From contig JBGSNQ010000023.1 of NCBI GenBank assembly GCA_041739525.1, forward strand, positions 1 to 64,000: a DNA stretch of 64,000 nt. Direction: 5' to 3'. Made by a program: the position numbers and the translations under genes. How positions within the stretch are numbered: the stretch's first letter is position 1; each line of letters starts with the position of its first letter. Source of the stretch: DATJGR01 sp041739525. Lineage in GTDB: Bacteria > Pseudomonadota > Gammaproteobacteria > Pseudomonadales > Azotimanducaceae. Under the pieces are notes generated by a model. The model made no database searches. It worked only from the letters and a program-made list of their open reading frames with translations, and had not been told where the DNA came from. Below, in pieces: positions 35,176 through 44,159 of the stretch.

Positions 35176-35775
35176 ATGGATCAGAAAGCCAAGAAATGGG
35201 CGCGCCGCGCCGGCCTCGTAGCAGCGGTGCTGTTCGCGGGTTCGGCCGCAGCCGGCGAAGGACCTCGCTACACGTACGGCGAACTCGGCTATTCGCAGGT
35301 CGACTTCGACAACTTCAATGAAGATGCGGACGTATTCGGTGCCAATGGATCGCTCGCGGTTTCCGACAGACTGTATCTGATCGCGTCGTATTCCGAGGGC
35401 AACATCGATGCGTCCGGCTTTGATATCGATCTGAAGCAGGCCACGGCTGGTGTGGGCATGCACCTGCCGCTCAACACCAAGGTCGATTTCACGGCCGACC
35501 TTTCGTATGTATGGGCCGAGGTCGATGCCGATGGCTTCAACTCGCAGGACGACGACGGCTATTCGCTGCGCGCCGGCATTCGCGCGATGCTGACTCCGGA
35601 GTTCGAAGTGAATGGAGGTGGCAGCTACACGGACGTTTCAGACGACGATACCGCGTTGTACCTCGGCGCCGTCTTCAACTTCACCGACATGTTCGCGGTG
35701 TCGGGCAACGTCTCCATCGGCGACAACGCCACCGCGTACGGAATCGGCGCGCGGCTCTACTTCGACGTTAGATAG
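35176..35775 (+). CDS. Outer-membrane beta-barrel-like protein
   Basis: A 199-residue protein with a signal peptide (R-R-A-G-L-V-A-A-V-L-F-A-G-S-A-A-A-G) and a mature part of amphipathic strands with many Tyr, Asp and Gly. It resembles small 8-strand outer-membrane barrels, ending 'Y-G-I-G-A-R-L-Y-F-D-V-R'; the family-typical final aromatic is present only near the end (Y-F). Repeated 'D-G-F/D-D-D' loops are acidic. GGAG precedes the ATG. Likely outer membrane; role unknown. Confidence 0.8.
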   Translation: MDQKAKKWARRAGLVAAVLFAGSAAAGEGPRYTYGELGYSQVDFDNFNEDADVFGANGSLAVSDRLYLIASYSEGNIDASGFDIDLKQATAGVGMHLPLNTKVDFTADLSYVWAEVDADGFNSQDDDGYSLRAGIRAMLTPEFEVNGGGSYTDVSDDDTALYLGAVFNFTDMFAVSGNVSIGDNATAYGIGARLYFDVR

Positions 35776-36045
35776 GTTCCACTCGAGATAGCTCCTCGCT
35801 TTGGCGGCGCGTTGCGGCAGCACTACCGCAACGTCGCCGTCGCCTTTATCGGCGGTGTGTATTCCGCATCGTGCCGATCCCTCGTGATTCTGCATTCCCG
35901 GTTTCGTCAGCGTGCCTTTCGCATTCTTCATCTCGGCGTTGCCTCGACTCTCGTGCGGTGGTTTGGAAACGCGAGTGTAAGGGCAGTCGCTTTCCGCTAA
36001 ACCCCGGTGCATATTTGCCAGGAATGCATCGAGGGTGAGCGGAAC

Positions 36046-36486
36046 ATGAAAATCAAATCGCTGGGCCATGTCGTTTTGCGGGTGACGGATCGCGACCGGT
36101 CCGAACGGTTCTACAACGGTGTACTCGGGCTGCCGATCTGCGCGCGGCTCGATCAGGGCGGAATGAAGATGGCGTTCTTCTCGCTCGGCAATCATCACGA
36201 TTTCGCGGTGATGGAGGTCAAGGACGACGCCCCCGGACAACCTCGGCGCGGCGCCGGGCTCGACCACGTCGCGTTCAACATCGGCGCTTCGATGGACGAA
36301 CTGCGCGAGGCACGCGCGACGCTCGAAGCGGCCGGTGTGTCGACCACGCCGATCGATCACGAGGTCAGCAAATCGTTGTATTTCCAGGACCCCGACGGCA
36401 ATGGCGTCGAAGTGTATGTGGATGCATCGCAAGTGTGGCGCACCGAGCCGCAGCGCGTTGCGCAGGTAAAGCCGCTGCAACTGTAG
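36046..36486 (+). CDS. VOC-family (glyoxalase/bleomycin-resistance-like) protein
   Basis: A 146-residue protein with two beta-alpha-beta-beta-beta modules. Metal ligands are His7 (L-G-H-V-V-L-R-V), the His of 'L-D-H-V-A-F-N-I' and the Glu of 'G-V-E-V-Y-V-D', the usual H/H/E set of glyoxalases and extradiol dioxygenases. 'R-D-R-S-E-R-F-Y-N-G-V-L-G-L-P' is typical. The substrate is not known. The ATG at 36046 is chosen because family similarity begins there; the frame is open 13 codons further up. Confidence 0.9.
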   Translation: MKIKSLGHVVLRVTDRDRSERFYNGVLGLPICARLDQGGMKMAFFSLGNHHDFAVMEVKDDAPGQPRRGAGLDHVAFNIGASMDELREARATLEAAGVSTTPIDHEVSKSLYFQDPDGNGVEVYVDASQVWRTEPQRVAQVKPLQL

Positions 36487-36497
36487 CCCCACATCCC

Positions 36498-36522
36498 ACC
36501 GATACATATCACCGACACATAT
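36498..36522. promoter_or_regulatory. 12-base direct repeat before the EstB-like gene
   Basis: ACCGATACATAT (36498-36509) and ACCGACACATAT (36511-36522) are direct repeats with 11 of 12 bases equal and a 13-base period. The stretch is AT-rich for this genome and lies 14 bases before the EstB-like start, overlapping where a promoter or translational operator would sit. Regulator unknown. Confidence 0.4.
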
Positions 36523-36535
36523 ATAGGTACTGCTC

Positions 36536-37705
36536 GTGACTGATTTTCCGGTGCACGGTTCGGTTGCGCCCGGTTTCGAAGCCGTCCGCTCGGTATTCGA
36601 ACGCAACTTCAGCGACGACATCGAGGTGGGCGCAAGCTTCTGCGCGATCGTCGACGGCAAGACCGTGGCTGATCTGTGGGGCGGCTTTCAGGACCGCGCG
36701 TGCACACGACCGTGGCACGAAGACACGCTGGTGAACGTTTATTCCACGACGAAAGGCATCGGCTCGATTGCCTTCGCCGCGCTCGTCGAGGACGGCGTGA
36801 TCAGCTACGAAGCACCAGTGGCCGCCTACTGGCCAGAGTTCCGCGCTGGCCGCAACGGGCTGACTGTGGGACAGCTGCTGTCACATCAATCTGGCGTGTG
36901 CGGTTTGCGCGAAAAAGTAACGGTCACCGATCTGTACGACTGGTCGGCAATGGTCAAACGAATGGCCGCCGAAGAACCCTTCTGGGAACCCGGCACCGCC
37001 GCCGGTTACCACGCAGTGCTGTGGGGATATCTTCCCGGAGAACTCTCGCTGCGCACCACCGGAAAAACGTTGGGTGAAGTTCTGGCGGAGCGAATCGCGC
37101 GGCCGCTCGAAGCGGAGGTTCATCTGGGGCTGCCAACGGCCGAACACGGCCGCGTCGCAGATCTCGTCGGACCGAACCACGCTCGCATTCAGCCCGATCT
37201 TTCTGCGTTGCTCGGGTTGAAGATGCCGCCGTTGTATCGATATGCGCTGCAGAACCCGTCGATTCGCCCGTGGCAGGACGCATGCAGTGCGGAATGGCGA
37301 AGCGCCGAGATTGCCGCAGCGAACGCGCAGGCCAACGCACGCGGCATCGCACGAATCTATGGTGCGATCGCGCGCGGCGGCGAACTCGACGGCGTGCGCG
37401 TGCTGAACGAAGACACAATCGCCGCAATGTGCCGGGAAGAAGTGGGCGAGCAGGACGATCTCGTATTGGGCCGGCCGCTGCGGCGCGGTCGAGGGGTCAT
37501 TCTGAATACACAGCGCATGTACGGGCCGAATCGCGACGCGTACGGCCATTCCGGGGCAGGAGGAAGTGTGGGTTTTGCCGATCCCGCACTGAAACTCGGC
37601 ATCGGTTACGCAATGAACCAGATGCAACCCGGCATCGAAACCGATACGCGCGGCAACCGCCTGATCAATGCGCTTTACGACGCGCTTCACCATGAATCGA
37701 AATGA
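36536..37705 (+). CDS. Serine beta-lactamase-like hydrolase / esterase (EstB type)
   Basis: A 389-residue class-C-like serine hydrolase. Ser70-x-x-Lys73 (Y-S-T-T-K-G) is the nucleophile motif, a Tyr in 'A-A-G-Y-H-A-V-L-W' is the general base, and 'Y-G-H-S-G-A-G-G-S-V-G' takes the place of the K-T-G box, as in family VIII esterases. There is no signal peptide, so it is a cytoplasmic esterase more than a beta-lactamase. GTG start with AGG upstream. It is followed by a second hydrolase 13 bases on, likely in one transcript. Confidence 0.9.
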   Translation: MTDFPVHGSVAPGFEAVRSVFERNFSDDIEVGASFCAIVDGKTVADLWGGFQDRACTRPWHEDTLVNVYSTTKGIGSIAFAALVEDGVISYEAPVAAYWPEFRAGRNGLTVGQLLSHQSGVCGLREKVTVTDLYDWSAMVKRMAAEEPFWEPGTAAGYHAVLWGYLPGELSLRTTGKTLGEVLAERIARPLEAEVHLGLPTAEHGRVADLVGPNHARIQPDLSALLGLKMPPLYRYALQNPSIRPWQDACSAEWRSAEIAAANAQANARGIARIYGAIARGGELDGVRVLNEDTIAAMCREEVGEQDDLVLGRPLRRGRGVILNTQRMYGPNRDAYGHSGAGGSVGFADPALKLGIGYAMNQMQPGIETDTRGNRLINALYDALHHESK

Positions 37706-37718
37706 TGGAGAGCAATGC

Positions 37719-38432
37719 ATGAGCACGTTCGTTCTGGTTCACGGCGCCTGGCACGGCGGCTGGTGCTGGTACAAGGTGGTATCGCTGCTGCGGCAAGCCG
37801 GCCACACGGTGCTGGCGCCGGACCTTACCGCGCACGGCCGCGATCAGACGCCGATCAACGCGGTTTCGATGCAGAGTTACGCGCAGCGTGTGGCCGAGGT
37901 GATGCGCACGGCGAAGGAGCCGGTGATCCTCGTCGGCCACAGCATGGGCGGATTCGTCATCTCCGCGGCCGCCGAACAACAACCGGAGACGGTCGCGAAG
38001 CTCGTTTATCTCGCGGCATTTCTTCTCGACGACGGCCAGACGTTCGGTGATGCCGCGTCGCGCGATGCCGGCTCAACGGTGTCGTCAGGGCTCGTCCCGT
38101 CGGCCGACGGCGCATCGTTGACGGTGGCTGCAAACCGGTTGAAGGAAATCTTTTACGGCGATTGTTCCGATGCCGACATCGCGCTTGCCGAACTTGCGCT
38201 TGGCCCCGAGTCGGGCGCCGCGCTCGGTGCACAAATGCACGTAACCGCGCAGCGGTGGGGACGCATTCCACGCGTGTACATCGAATGTACGAAAGACCGG
38301 GCGGTATCGATTGCTTCGCAACGCGCGATGGTGGAGCGGCTGCCGTGTCAGAAGGTGATCACGATGGAAACGGACCACTCGCCATTCTTCTCTGCGCCGG
38401 ATCTGCTGGCGAGACACCTGCTGTCGCTCTAG
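37719..38432 (+). CDS. Alpha/beta hydrolase, methylesterase/hydroxynitrile-lyase-like
   Basis: A 237-residue enzyme of the plant-type methylesterase/hydroxynitrile-lyase group: 'F-V-L-V-H-G-A-W-H-G-G-W-C-W-Y' at the N-terminus, nucleophile elbow G-H-S-M-G-G, and 'T-K-D-R-A-V' plus 'E-T-D-H-S-P-F' for the acid and His. Bacterial members hydrolyse small esters. GGAG lies 9 bases before the ATG at 37719. It follows the EstB-like gene. Confidence 0.9.
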   Translation: MSTFVLVHGAWHGGWCWYKVVSLLRQAGHTVLAPDLTAHGRDQTPINAVSMQSYAQRVAEVMRTAKEPVILVGHSMGGFVISAAAEQQPETVAKLVYLAAFLLDDGQTFGDAASRDAGSTVSSGLVPSADGASLTVAANRLKEIFYGDCSDADIALAELALGPESGAALGAQMHVTAQRWGRIPRVYIECTKDRAVSIASQRAMVERLPCQKVITMETDHSPFFSAPDLLARHLLSL

Positions 38433-38444
38433 CCTGCGCGCGAT

Positions 38445-39428
38445 TCAGGGCACCAGGACGGCAGCGCCTTCGAAACGTCCGTTGCGCAAATCGTCCAGTG
38501 CCTGATTCGCGCGTATCAACGGATAGGTCGTTGTTCGCGTAACGACGCCGGCGCGCGGCGCAATCTGCAGAAAGTCCACGGCGTCCTGCCGCGTCAGGTT
38601 TGCCACGGAAACCAGATGCCGCTCCTGCCAGAGCAGCGAGTAGGGGAAGCTCGGGATGTCGCTCATGTGAATGCCCGCACAGACGACGCGACCGCCCTTG
38701 CGCACCGCGCGCAACGCCATCGGCACCAGGTCGCCGACGGCAGCGAAGATGATCGCGGCGTCGAGCGGTTGCGGTGGAACGTCGCCGGAATCTCCTGCCC
38801 ATACCGCACCGAGGCGACGCGCAAACGTCTGCGCTGCGATGTCGCCCGGGCGCGTGAACGCATGCACAGAGCGTCCCTGCCATGCGGCGACCTGCGCGAG
38901 GATGTGCGCGGCGGCACCGAAGCCATAGAGGCCGACGCGCTTTCCTTCGCCTGCGATCACCAGCGCGCGCCAGCCGATCAATCCCGCACACAGCAGCGGT
39001 GCGAGCGCTACATCGGTACCCGCTTCACCGAGCGGAAATGCATAGCGTGCGTCCGCGATGGTCGACGTCGCATATCCGCCGTCGCGTGTGTAGCCGGTGA
39101 AGCCCGGCGAATCACACAGATTCTCGCTGCCGGTCTTGCAGAATTCGCAGACGCTGCACGTGTATCCAAGCCACGGCACGCCAACGCGTTCACCGAGGCG
39201 CAGTCCTTCGACGCCCGCGCCGATTGCGTCTACTCGCCCGACGATTTCGTGCCCTGGGATGATCGGCACGCGTGGTTCGGCCAATTCGCGATCGATCACG
39301 TGCAGATCGGTGCGGCATACACCGCATGCCGCGACGTCGACGCGGATCTCGCCGGGTCCCGGTTCACGGTCGGCAAGTTCCGTCCATTCGAGCGGCGCGC
39401 CGTACTCTTTCAGCACCATTGCGTGCAT
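38445..39428 (-). CDS. Zinc-dependent alcohol dehydrogenase
   Basis: A 327-residue medium-chain dehydrogenase. Catalytic zinc: Cys38, His60 and Glu61 (P-G-H-E). Structural zinc: Cys91, Cys94, Cys97, Cys105. The NAD(P) site 'V-G-L-Y-G-F-G-A-A-A-H' lacks the perfect G-x-G-x-x-G (G-F-G-A-A-A), as in the zinc-binding alcohol dehydrogenase group also known from acidophiles. It is usually NAD(P)-dependent on primary alcohols or aldehydes. It is convergent with the alpha/beta hydrolase gene and divergent from gap. Confidence 0.92.
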   Translation of the reverse strand: MHAMVLKEYGAPLEWTELADREPGPGEIRVDVAACGVCRTDLHVIDRELAEPRVPIIPGHEIVGRVDAIGAGVEGLRLGERVGVPWLGYTCSVCEFCKTGSENLCDSPGFTGYTRDGGYATSTIADARYAFPLGEAGTDVALAPLLCAGLIGWRALVIAGEGKRVGLYGFGAAAHILAQVAAWQGRSVHAFTRPGDIAAQTFARRLGAVWAGDSGDVPPQPLDAAIIFAAVGDLVPMALRAVRKGGRVVCAGIHMSDIPSFPYSLLWQERHLVSVANLTRQDAVDFLQIAPRAGVVTRTTTYPLIRANQALDDLRNGRFEGAAVLVP

Positions 39429-39533
39429 GCGCGCTCCGGTTCGATCCCACTTGTTGTCGGCCCGCGCGGTGGCGTCGACCGGTGCGTACGCCTAGTCTGG
39501 GAAGCGTACTGACGCAGCTCACGAGGGACGATC

Positions 39534-40550
39534 ATGTCTACGAAGATTGCCATCAATGGTTTCGGCCGCGTCGGACGTTGCATATTACGCACGCTCAGCG
39601 AGGTGCGTCGGAACGACATCGAACTGGTCGCCATCAACGATCTCGCTGACGCGAAAACGCTGGCGCATCTCTACAACTATGACACGGTGCATGGTCGCGC
39701 CAAAGTTCGCGCCACGGCGGGCGAGCGCAGGCTTACGATCGAAGGGCACGTGTTGAGCACCTTCGCGGCCAAAGACCCGTCTGAGCTGCCGTGGCGCGCG
39801 CTCGGGGTCGACATCGTGCTGGAATGCACGGGCGTGTTCACCGACCGTACCAAGCTGCAGCCGCACTTCGACGCCGGTGCACGCAAGGTCGTGCTTTCTG
39901 CGCCGGCGAAAGATCACGAGACGATGATCGTGATGGGGGTGAACGAGGCCGCTTACGATCCCGCGAACCACCACATCATTTCGTGCGGGTCCTGCACCAC
40001 GAATGCGCTTGCGCCGGTCGCAAAGGTTCTCGATGAGAGTTTCGGCATCCGCTTCGCGCTGATGACCACGATCCACGCGTACACGAACGATCAACCGGTG
40101 CTCGACATTCCGCATCGCAAGGGCGATCTGCGCCGTGCGCGCGCTGCCGCGATGAACATGGTTCCGACCTCCACGGGTGCCGCCAAGGCCATCGGCGACG
40201 TGCTGCCGCGGCTCAAGGGAAAGATCGACGGGCAGGCGGTGCGCGTGCCCACGATGGATGTGAGCCTGGTCGATCTGACGGTGCAGACCGAGCAGCCGCT
40301 GACGAAGGATGCGATCGATCGGGCGATGAAGCTCGCAAGCGAGGGTCCGCTCCGCGGCATTCTCGGCTACTCGGACGAACCGCTCGTGTCGACCGATTAC
40401 ATCGGTGATCCACGTTCGTCGATCTACGACGCCACGCTGACTCAGGTGATCGGCCCGAACTTCGCCAAAGTCATGGCCTGGTACGACAACGAGATGGGTT
40501 TTGCACATCGCATGGTCGAGCTGACGCAACTCGTCGCCGCAAGGTCGTGA
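39534..40550 (+). CDS. gap: Glyceraldehyde-3-phosphate dehydrogenase, type I
   Basis: A 338-residue tetrameric glycolytic enzyme. N-F-type Rossmann start I-N-G-F-G-R-V-G-R, catalytic Cys154 in S-C-G-S-C-T-T-N, and 'W-Y-D-N-E-M-G-F' near the end. The canonical A-S-C-T-T-N is G-S-C-T-T-N here. It has Asn35 and Asp36 after strand 2 (A-I-N-D-L), consistent with NAD+. GAGGGA precedes the ATG. It opens the gap-ackA-xfp set, with 40 bases to ackA, and would pass the triose phosphate made by phosphoketolase into lower glycolysis. Confidence 0.95.
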   Translation: MSTKIAINGFGRVGRCILRTLSEVRRNDIELVAINDLADAKTLAHLYNYDTVHGRAKVRATAGERRLTIEGHVLSTFAAKDPSELPWRALGVDIVLECTGVFTDRTKLQPHFDAGARKVVLSAPAKDHETMIVMGVNEAAYDPANHHIISCGSCTTNALAPVAKVLDESFGIRFALMTTIHAYTNDQPVLDIPHRKGDLRRARAAAMNMVPTSTGAAKAIGDVLPRLKGKIDGQAVRVPTMDVSLVDLTVQTEQPLTKDAIDRAMKLASEGPLRGILGYSDEPLVSTDYIGDPRSSIYDATLTQVIGPNFAKVMAWYDNEMGFAHRMVELTQLVAARS

Positions 40551-40590
40551 GCGAATACCTGCGCCCCAACACGGGCACGCGAATACCACA

Positions 40591-41736
40591 GTGAAGGGCG
40601 ACTGCATCCTGGTATTGAACGGCGGGTCGGCGACATTGAAGTACGCCGCATTCGGGCCGACCCGCGCGTCGACGGCAGGCGATTGCCTGATGCAGGGTCA
40701 GGTGGACCTCCCGGCCGGCAGGCATGGCGAAGGTGTACGTGACGGATTGCGCGAGATCGAGCGGCGGGTCGCCGCTTTCGGGATCGCGGCGGTCGGCCAT
40801 CGCATCGTGCACGGCGGCACGAAATTCGCCGGACCCGCGATCATCGACGATGCGGTGGTTGCCGAGCTCGCGGCTCTGCAGACGCTCGCGCCGCTGCATC
40901 AGAGGCTGGGCCTGGCCGTTGTCGAGGCTGCTCGATTGCAACGGCCGGACGTGCCGCACGTGGCCGCGTTCGATACGGCATTCCATGCATCGATGCCGAT
41001 TGTCGCGCAACGCTTCGCGCTGCCGCAGAGCTGGTTCGACCGCGGCGTGCGGCGTTTCGGCTTCCACGGACTGTCCTACGAGTTCATTGCGTCCAAGCTG
41101 GCGCAGATGAGCGGCACCGAACCGACACGACGGGTCGTTGTGGCGCATCTTGGCAGTGGTGCGAGCCTGTGCGCGATGCACGACGGCCGCAGCGTGGCGA
41201 CGACGATGAGCTTCACGCCCACTGATGGTCTGATGATGGCGACCCGCAGCGGTGCACTCGATCCGGCGGTGGTGCTGTATCTGTTGCGCGAGGAAGGGAT
41301 GAGCGTCGATGCCGTGGAGCATCTGTTGAATCTGGAATCCGGATTGCTGGGCGTTTCCGGCTCGAGCGGCGACATGCGCACGTTACTTGCGAGCAGTGAC
41401 CCGGCGGCGCAACTCGCGGTGGATTTGTTCGTGTATCGCGTCGTGATCGAAACCGGAGCGATGGTCGCGGCACTCGGCGGAGTGGATGCGCTGGTGTTTA
41501 CCGGCGGAATCGGCACGCACCAGGCGCAGATCAGAGCGCGAGTCTGCGAGGCGCTCGCGTGGCTTGGAATCGACTGCGATCCGTCGCGCAACGAAGGCGG
41601 GCAGATGCGATTCGATAGCGAACGAAGTCGCGTCCGTTTGTGGAACATCCCCACAGACGAGGAAGCCGTGATCGCATTGCAGACCGCGCAGCTCTTATAC
41701 CAACGCTCCTTGCACGGACACGACAGACATGCCTGA
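40591..41736 (+). CDS. ackA: Acetate kinase
   Basis: A 381-residue ASKHA-fold kinase that converts acetyl phosphate and ADP to acetate and ATP. N-terminal L-V-L-N-G-G-S-A-T-L-K is a variant of N-x-G-S-S-S-L-K; 'F-H-G-L-S-Y-E-F-I', 'H-L-G-S-G-A-S-L' and 'F-T-G-G-I-G' are phosphate and adenosine loops. GTG start, and the coding sequence ends 8 bases inside xfp, so the two are translationally coupled. Within this group the enzyme recovers ATP from phosphoketolase-made acetyl phosphate. Confidence 0.95.
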   Translation: MKGDCILVLNGGSATLKYAAFGPTRASTAGDCLMQGQVDLPAGRHGEGVRDGLREIERRVAAFGIAAVGHRIVHGGTKFAGPAIIDDAVVAELAALQTLAPLHQRLGLAVVEAARLQRPDVPHVAAFDTAFHASMPIVAQRFALPQSWFDRGVRRFGFHGLSYEFIASKLAQMSGTEPTRRVVVAHLGSGASLCAMHDGRSVATTMSFTPTDGLMMATRSGALDPAVVLYLLREEGMSVDAVEHLLNLESGLLGVSGSSGDMRTLLASSDPAAQLAVDLFVYRVVIETGAMVAALGGVDALVFTGGIGTHQAQIRARVCEALAWLGIDCDPSRNEGGQMRFDSERSRVRLWNIPTDEEAVIALQTAQLLYQRSLHGHDRHA

Positions 41737-44104
41737 TGCGCTGAACGATGACGAACTGGCCGCGATCGACGCCTACTGGCGCGCTGCCAACTACCTGAGC
41801 GTCGGTCAGATCTATCTGCTCGACAACCCGCTGCTGACGAAGCCGTTAGCCATCGAGCACGTCAAGCCGCGGTTGCTCGGCCATTGGGGCACCACACCGG
41901 GTCTCAACTTCGTGTACGTGCATCTGAACCGTGCGATCAAACAGCGCGACCTCGCGATGTTGTTGGTCACCGGGCCGGGTCATGGCGGCCCGGGCATCGT
42001 CGCCAACGCCTACCTGGAGGGGACGTACTCCGAGGTCTATCCATCGATCACGCGCGACGCCGCGGGTATGAAGAAGCTGTTCAGGCAGTTCTCGTTCCCG
42101 GGCGGCATTCCGAGCCACGTCGCGGCGGAAACGCCTGGATCGATCCATGAAGGCGGCGAGCTCGGCTATTCGCTTTCCCACGCGTACGGCGCCGCGTTCG
42201 ACAACCCCGATCTCATAGTGACGTGCGTGATCGGCGATGGCGAAGCGGAAACCGGACCACTTGCAACGTCGTGGCACTCGAACAAGTTCCTGAACCCGGG
42301 GTGTGACGGCGCGGTGCTGCCGATCCTGCATCTCAACGGCTACAAGATCGCGAATCCGACCTTGCTTGCGCGGATGGATGCAGAGGAACTCGATCATCTG
42401 CTGCGGGGCTACGGGCACCTGCCGTTCTACGTCGAAGGCTCCGATCCGGCGACGATGCATCGGCGTATGGCGACCGTTCTCGGCGAGGCGCTCGATGAAA
42501 TTCACCGCATTCAGCGCGAAGCGCGTGCGGGTAAAGCAACGGCTCGGCCGCGCTGGCCGGCGATCGTGCTGCGCTCGCCGAAAGGTTGGACCGGTCCGAA
42601 GGAGGTCGATGGCGAAAAGACCGAAGGCCACTGGCGCTCGCACCAGGTGCCGTTGTCGAACATCGCCGGAAATCCCGCGCATCTCGCGCAACTCGAGCAG
42701 TGGCTGAAGAGCTATCGGCCGGAAGAACTGTTCGACGAACACGGCGCATTGCGAACGAGCTTGTCGCAACTCGCCCCGCGCGGTGTGCGACGGCTCGGTG
42801 CAACGCCGTACGCCAACGGCGGATTGCTGCTGCGCGACCTGAACCTGCCCGACATCCGCGATCATGCCGTAACGGTGGCGAAGCCCGGCGTGCTCATCGC
42901 CGAATCGACGCGCGCGATGGGACGCTACCTGCGCGACGTACTGAGTCTGAATGCGGCGGAAAGCAACTTCCGCATCGTCGGCCCGGATGAAACGGCGTCG
43001 AACCGGCTGGACGCGGTATTCGAAGTCACTTCGCGCGTGTGGATGGAGGAGATCCTCCTCACTGATACGAATCTTGCACCGCAAGGTCGTGTGATGGAGA
43101 TCCTCAGCGAGCACACGTGCGAAGGTTGGCTCGAGGGTTATCTGCTCACCGGCCGGCACGGGCTCTTCTCGTGTTATGAAGCGTTCATCCACATCGTCGA
43201 CTCGATGTTCAATCAGCACGCAAAGTGGTTGAAGGTGAGCGCGGCGATTCCGTGGCGCCGCCCGATCGCTTCGCTGAATTACCTGCTGACGTCGCATGTG
43301 TGGCGTCAGGATCACAACGGCTTCTCGCATCAGGACCCGGGCTTCATCGATCACGTCGCGAACAAGAAGGCGAGCGTCGTCAGCGTTTACCTGCCCCCAG
43401 ACGCCAACACGCTCTTGTGGGTGATCGATGAGTGTCTGCGCAGCCGCAACCGCGTGAACGTGATCGTCGCCGGCAAACAGCCCGAGTTGCAGTGGCTGAC
43501 GATGGACGAAGCACGCAAGCAATGCCCTGCCGGTGTGGGCATCTGGGAGTGGGCGAGCAATGACGCAGATGTAGAGCCCGACGTGGTGATGGCGTGCGCC
43601 GGCGACGTGCCCACGCTCGAAACGCTCGCGGCCGTGCAACTCTTGTGGGAGCACGTGCCCGACATGCGCATTCGAGTGGTCAACGTGATCGACCTGATGA
43701 CCCTGCAGCCGAGCGAAGAACACCCGCACGGGTTGTCGGACCACGACTTCGACCGGTTCTTCACCAGCGACCGGCCGATCATCTTCGCGTACCACGGCTA
43801 TCCGTGGCTGATCCACCGCCTGGCCTATCGCCGCACCAATCACGACAACCTGCATGTGCGCGGTTACAAGGAAGAAGGCACCACTACGACACCGTTCGAC
43901 ATGGCGGTGCGCAATCAGATCGACCGCTTCGATCTGATGTTCGATGCGGTGGATCGCGTGTCGCGCTTCGCGCACCTCGCGCCGCACATCAAACAGCTCG
44001 TGCGCGACAAACTGATCGACCATCGCGAGTACATCGAGCGCGTCGGCGACGACATGCCGGAGATTCGCAACTGGACGTGGCGCGGAACCCGGCCCGGCAG
44101 TTGA
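41729..44104 (+). CDS. xfp: Phosphoketolase (xylulose-5-phosphate/fructose-6-phosphate)
   Basis: A 791-residue ThDP enzyme that splits xylulose 5-phosphate (and often fructose 6-phosphate) with phosphate into acetyl phosphate and a triose or tetrose phosphate. Signatures: 'G-H-W-G-T-T-P-G-L-N-F' near residue 52, 'G-P-G-H-G-G-P' near 78, the ThDP-binding 'G-D-G-E-A-E-T-G' near 170, and 'S-H-V-W-R-Q-D-H-N-G-F-S-H-Q-D-P-G' around 530. Length is normal. It follows ackA with an 8-base overlap and closes a complete gap-ackA-xfp shunt. Confidence 0.97.
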   Translation: MPDALNDDELAAIDAYWRAANYLSVGQIYLLDNPLLTKPLAIEHVKPRLLGHWGTTPGLNFVYVHLNRAIKQRDLAMLLVTGPGHGGPGIVANAYLEGTYSEVYPSITRDAAGMKKLFRQFSFPGGIPSHVAAETPGSIHEGGELGYSLSHAYGAAFDNPDLIVTCVIGDGEAETGPLATSWHSNKFLNPGCDGAVLPILHLNGYKIANPTLLARMDAEELDHLLRGYGHLPFYVEGSDPATMHRRMATVLGEALDEIHRIQREARAGKATARPRWPAIVLRSPKGWTGPKEVDGEKTEGHWRSHQVPLSNIAGNPAHLAQLEQWLKSYRPEELFDEHGALRTSLSQLAPRGVRRLGATPYANGGLLLRDLNLPDIRDHAVTVAKPGVLIAESTRAMGRYLRDVLSLNAAESNFRIVGPDETASNRLDAVFEVTSRVWMEEILLTDTNLAPQGRVMEILSEHTCEGWLEGYLLTGRHGLFSCYEAFIHIVDSMFNQHAKWLKVSAAIPWRRPIASLNYLLTSHVWRQDHNGFSHQDPGFIDHVANKKASVVSVYLPPDANTLLWVIDECLRSRNRVNVIVAGKQPELQWLTMDEARKQCPAGVGIWEWASNDADVEPDVVMACAGDVPTLETLAAVQLLWEHVPDMRIRVVNVIDLMTLQPSEEHPHGLSDHDFDRFFTSDRPIIFAYHGYPWLIHRLAYRRTNHDNLHVRGYKEEGTTTTPFDMAVRNQIDRFDLMFDAVDRVSRFAHLAPHIKQLVRDKLIDHREYIERVGDDMPEIRNWTWRGTRPGS

Positions 44105-44159
44105 CGAGGCGGCGCTGCTACGGTCCACTGCGCTCTTCTCACCAGGCGACGGTTCTCCA

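Noticed and set aside
35812..36000. 62-residue plus-strand frame between the barrel and VOC genes
   Set aside because: No ribosome site and no similarity to a known protein; the interval is treated as intergenic.
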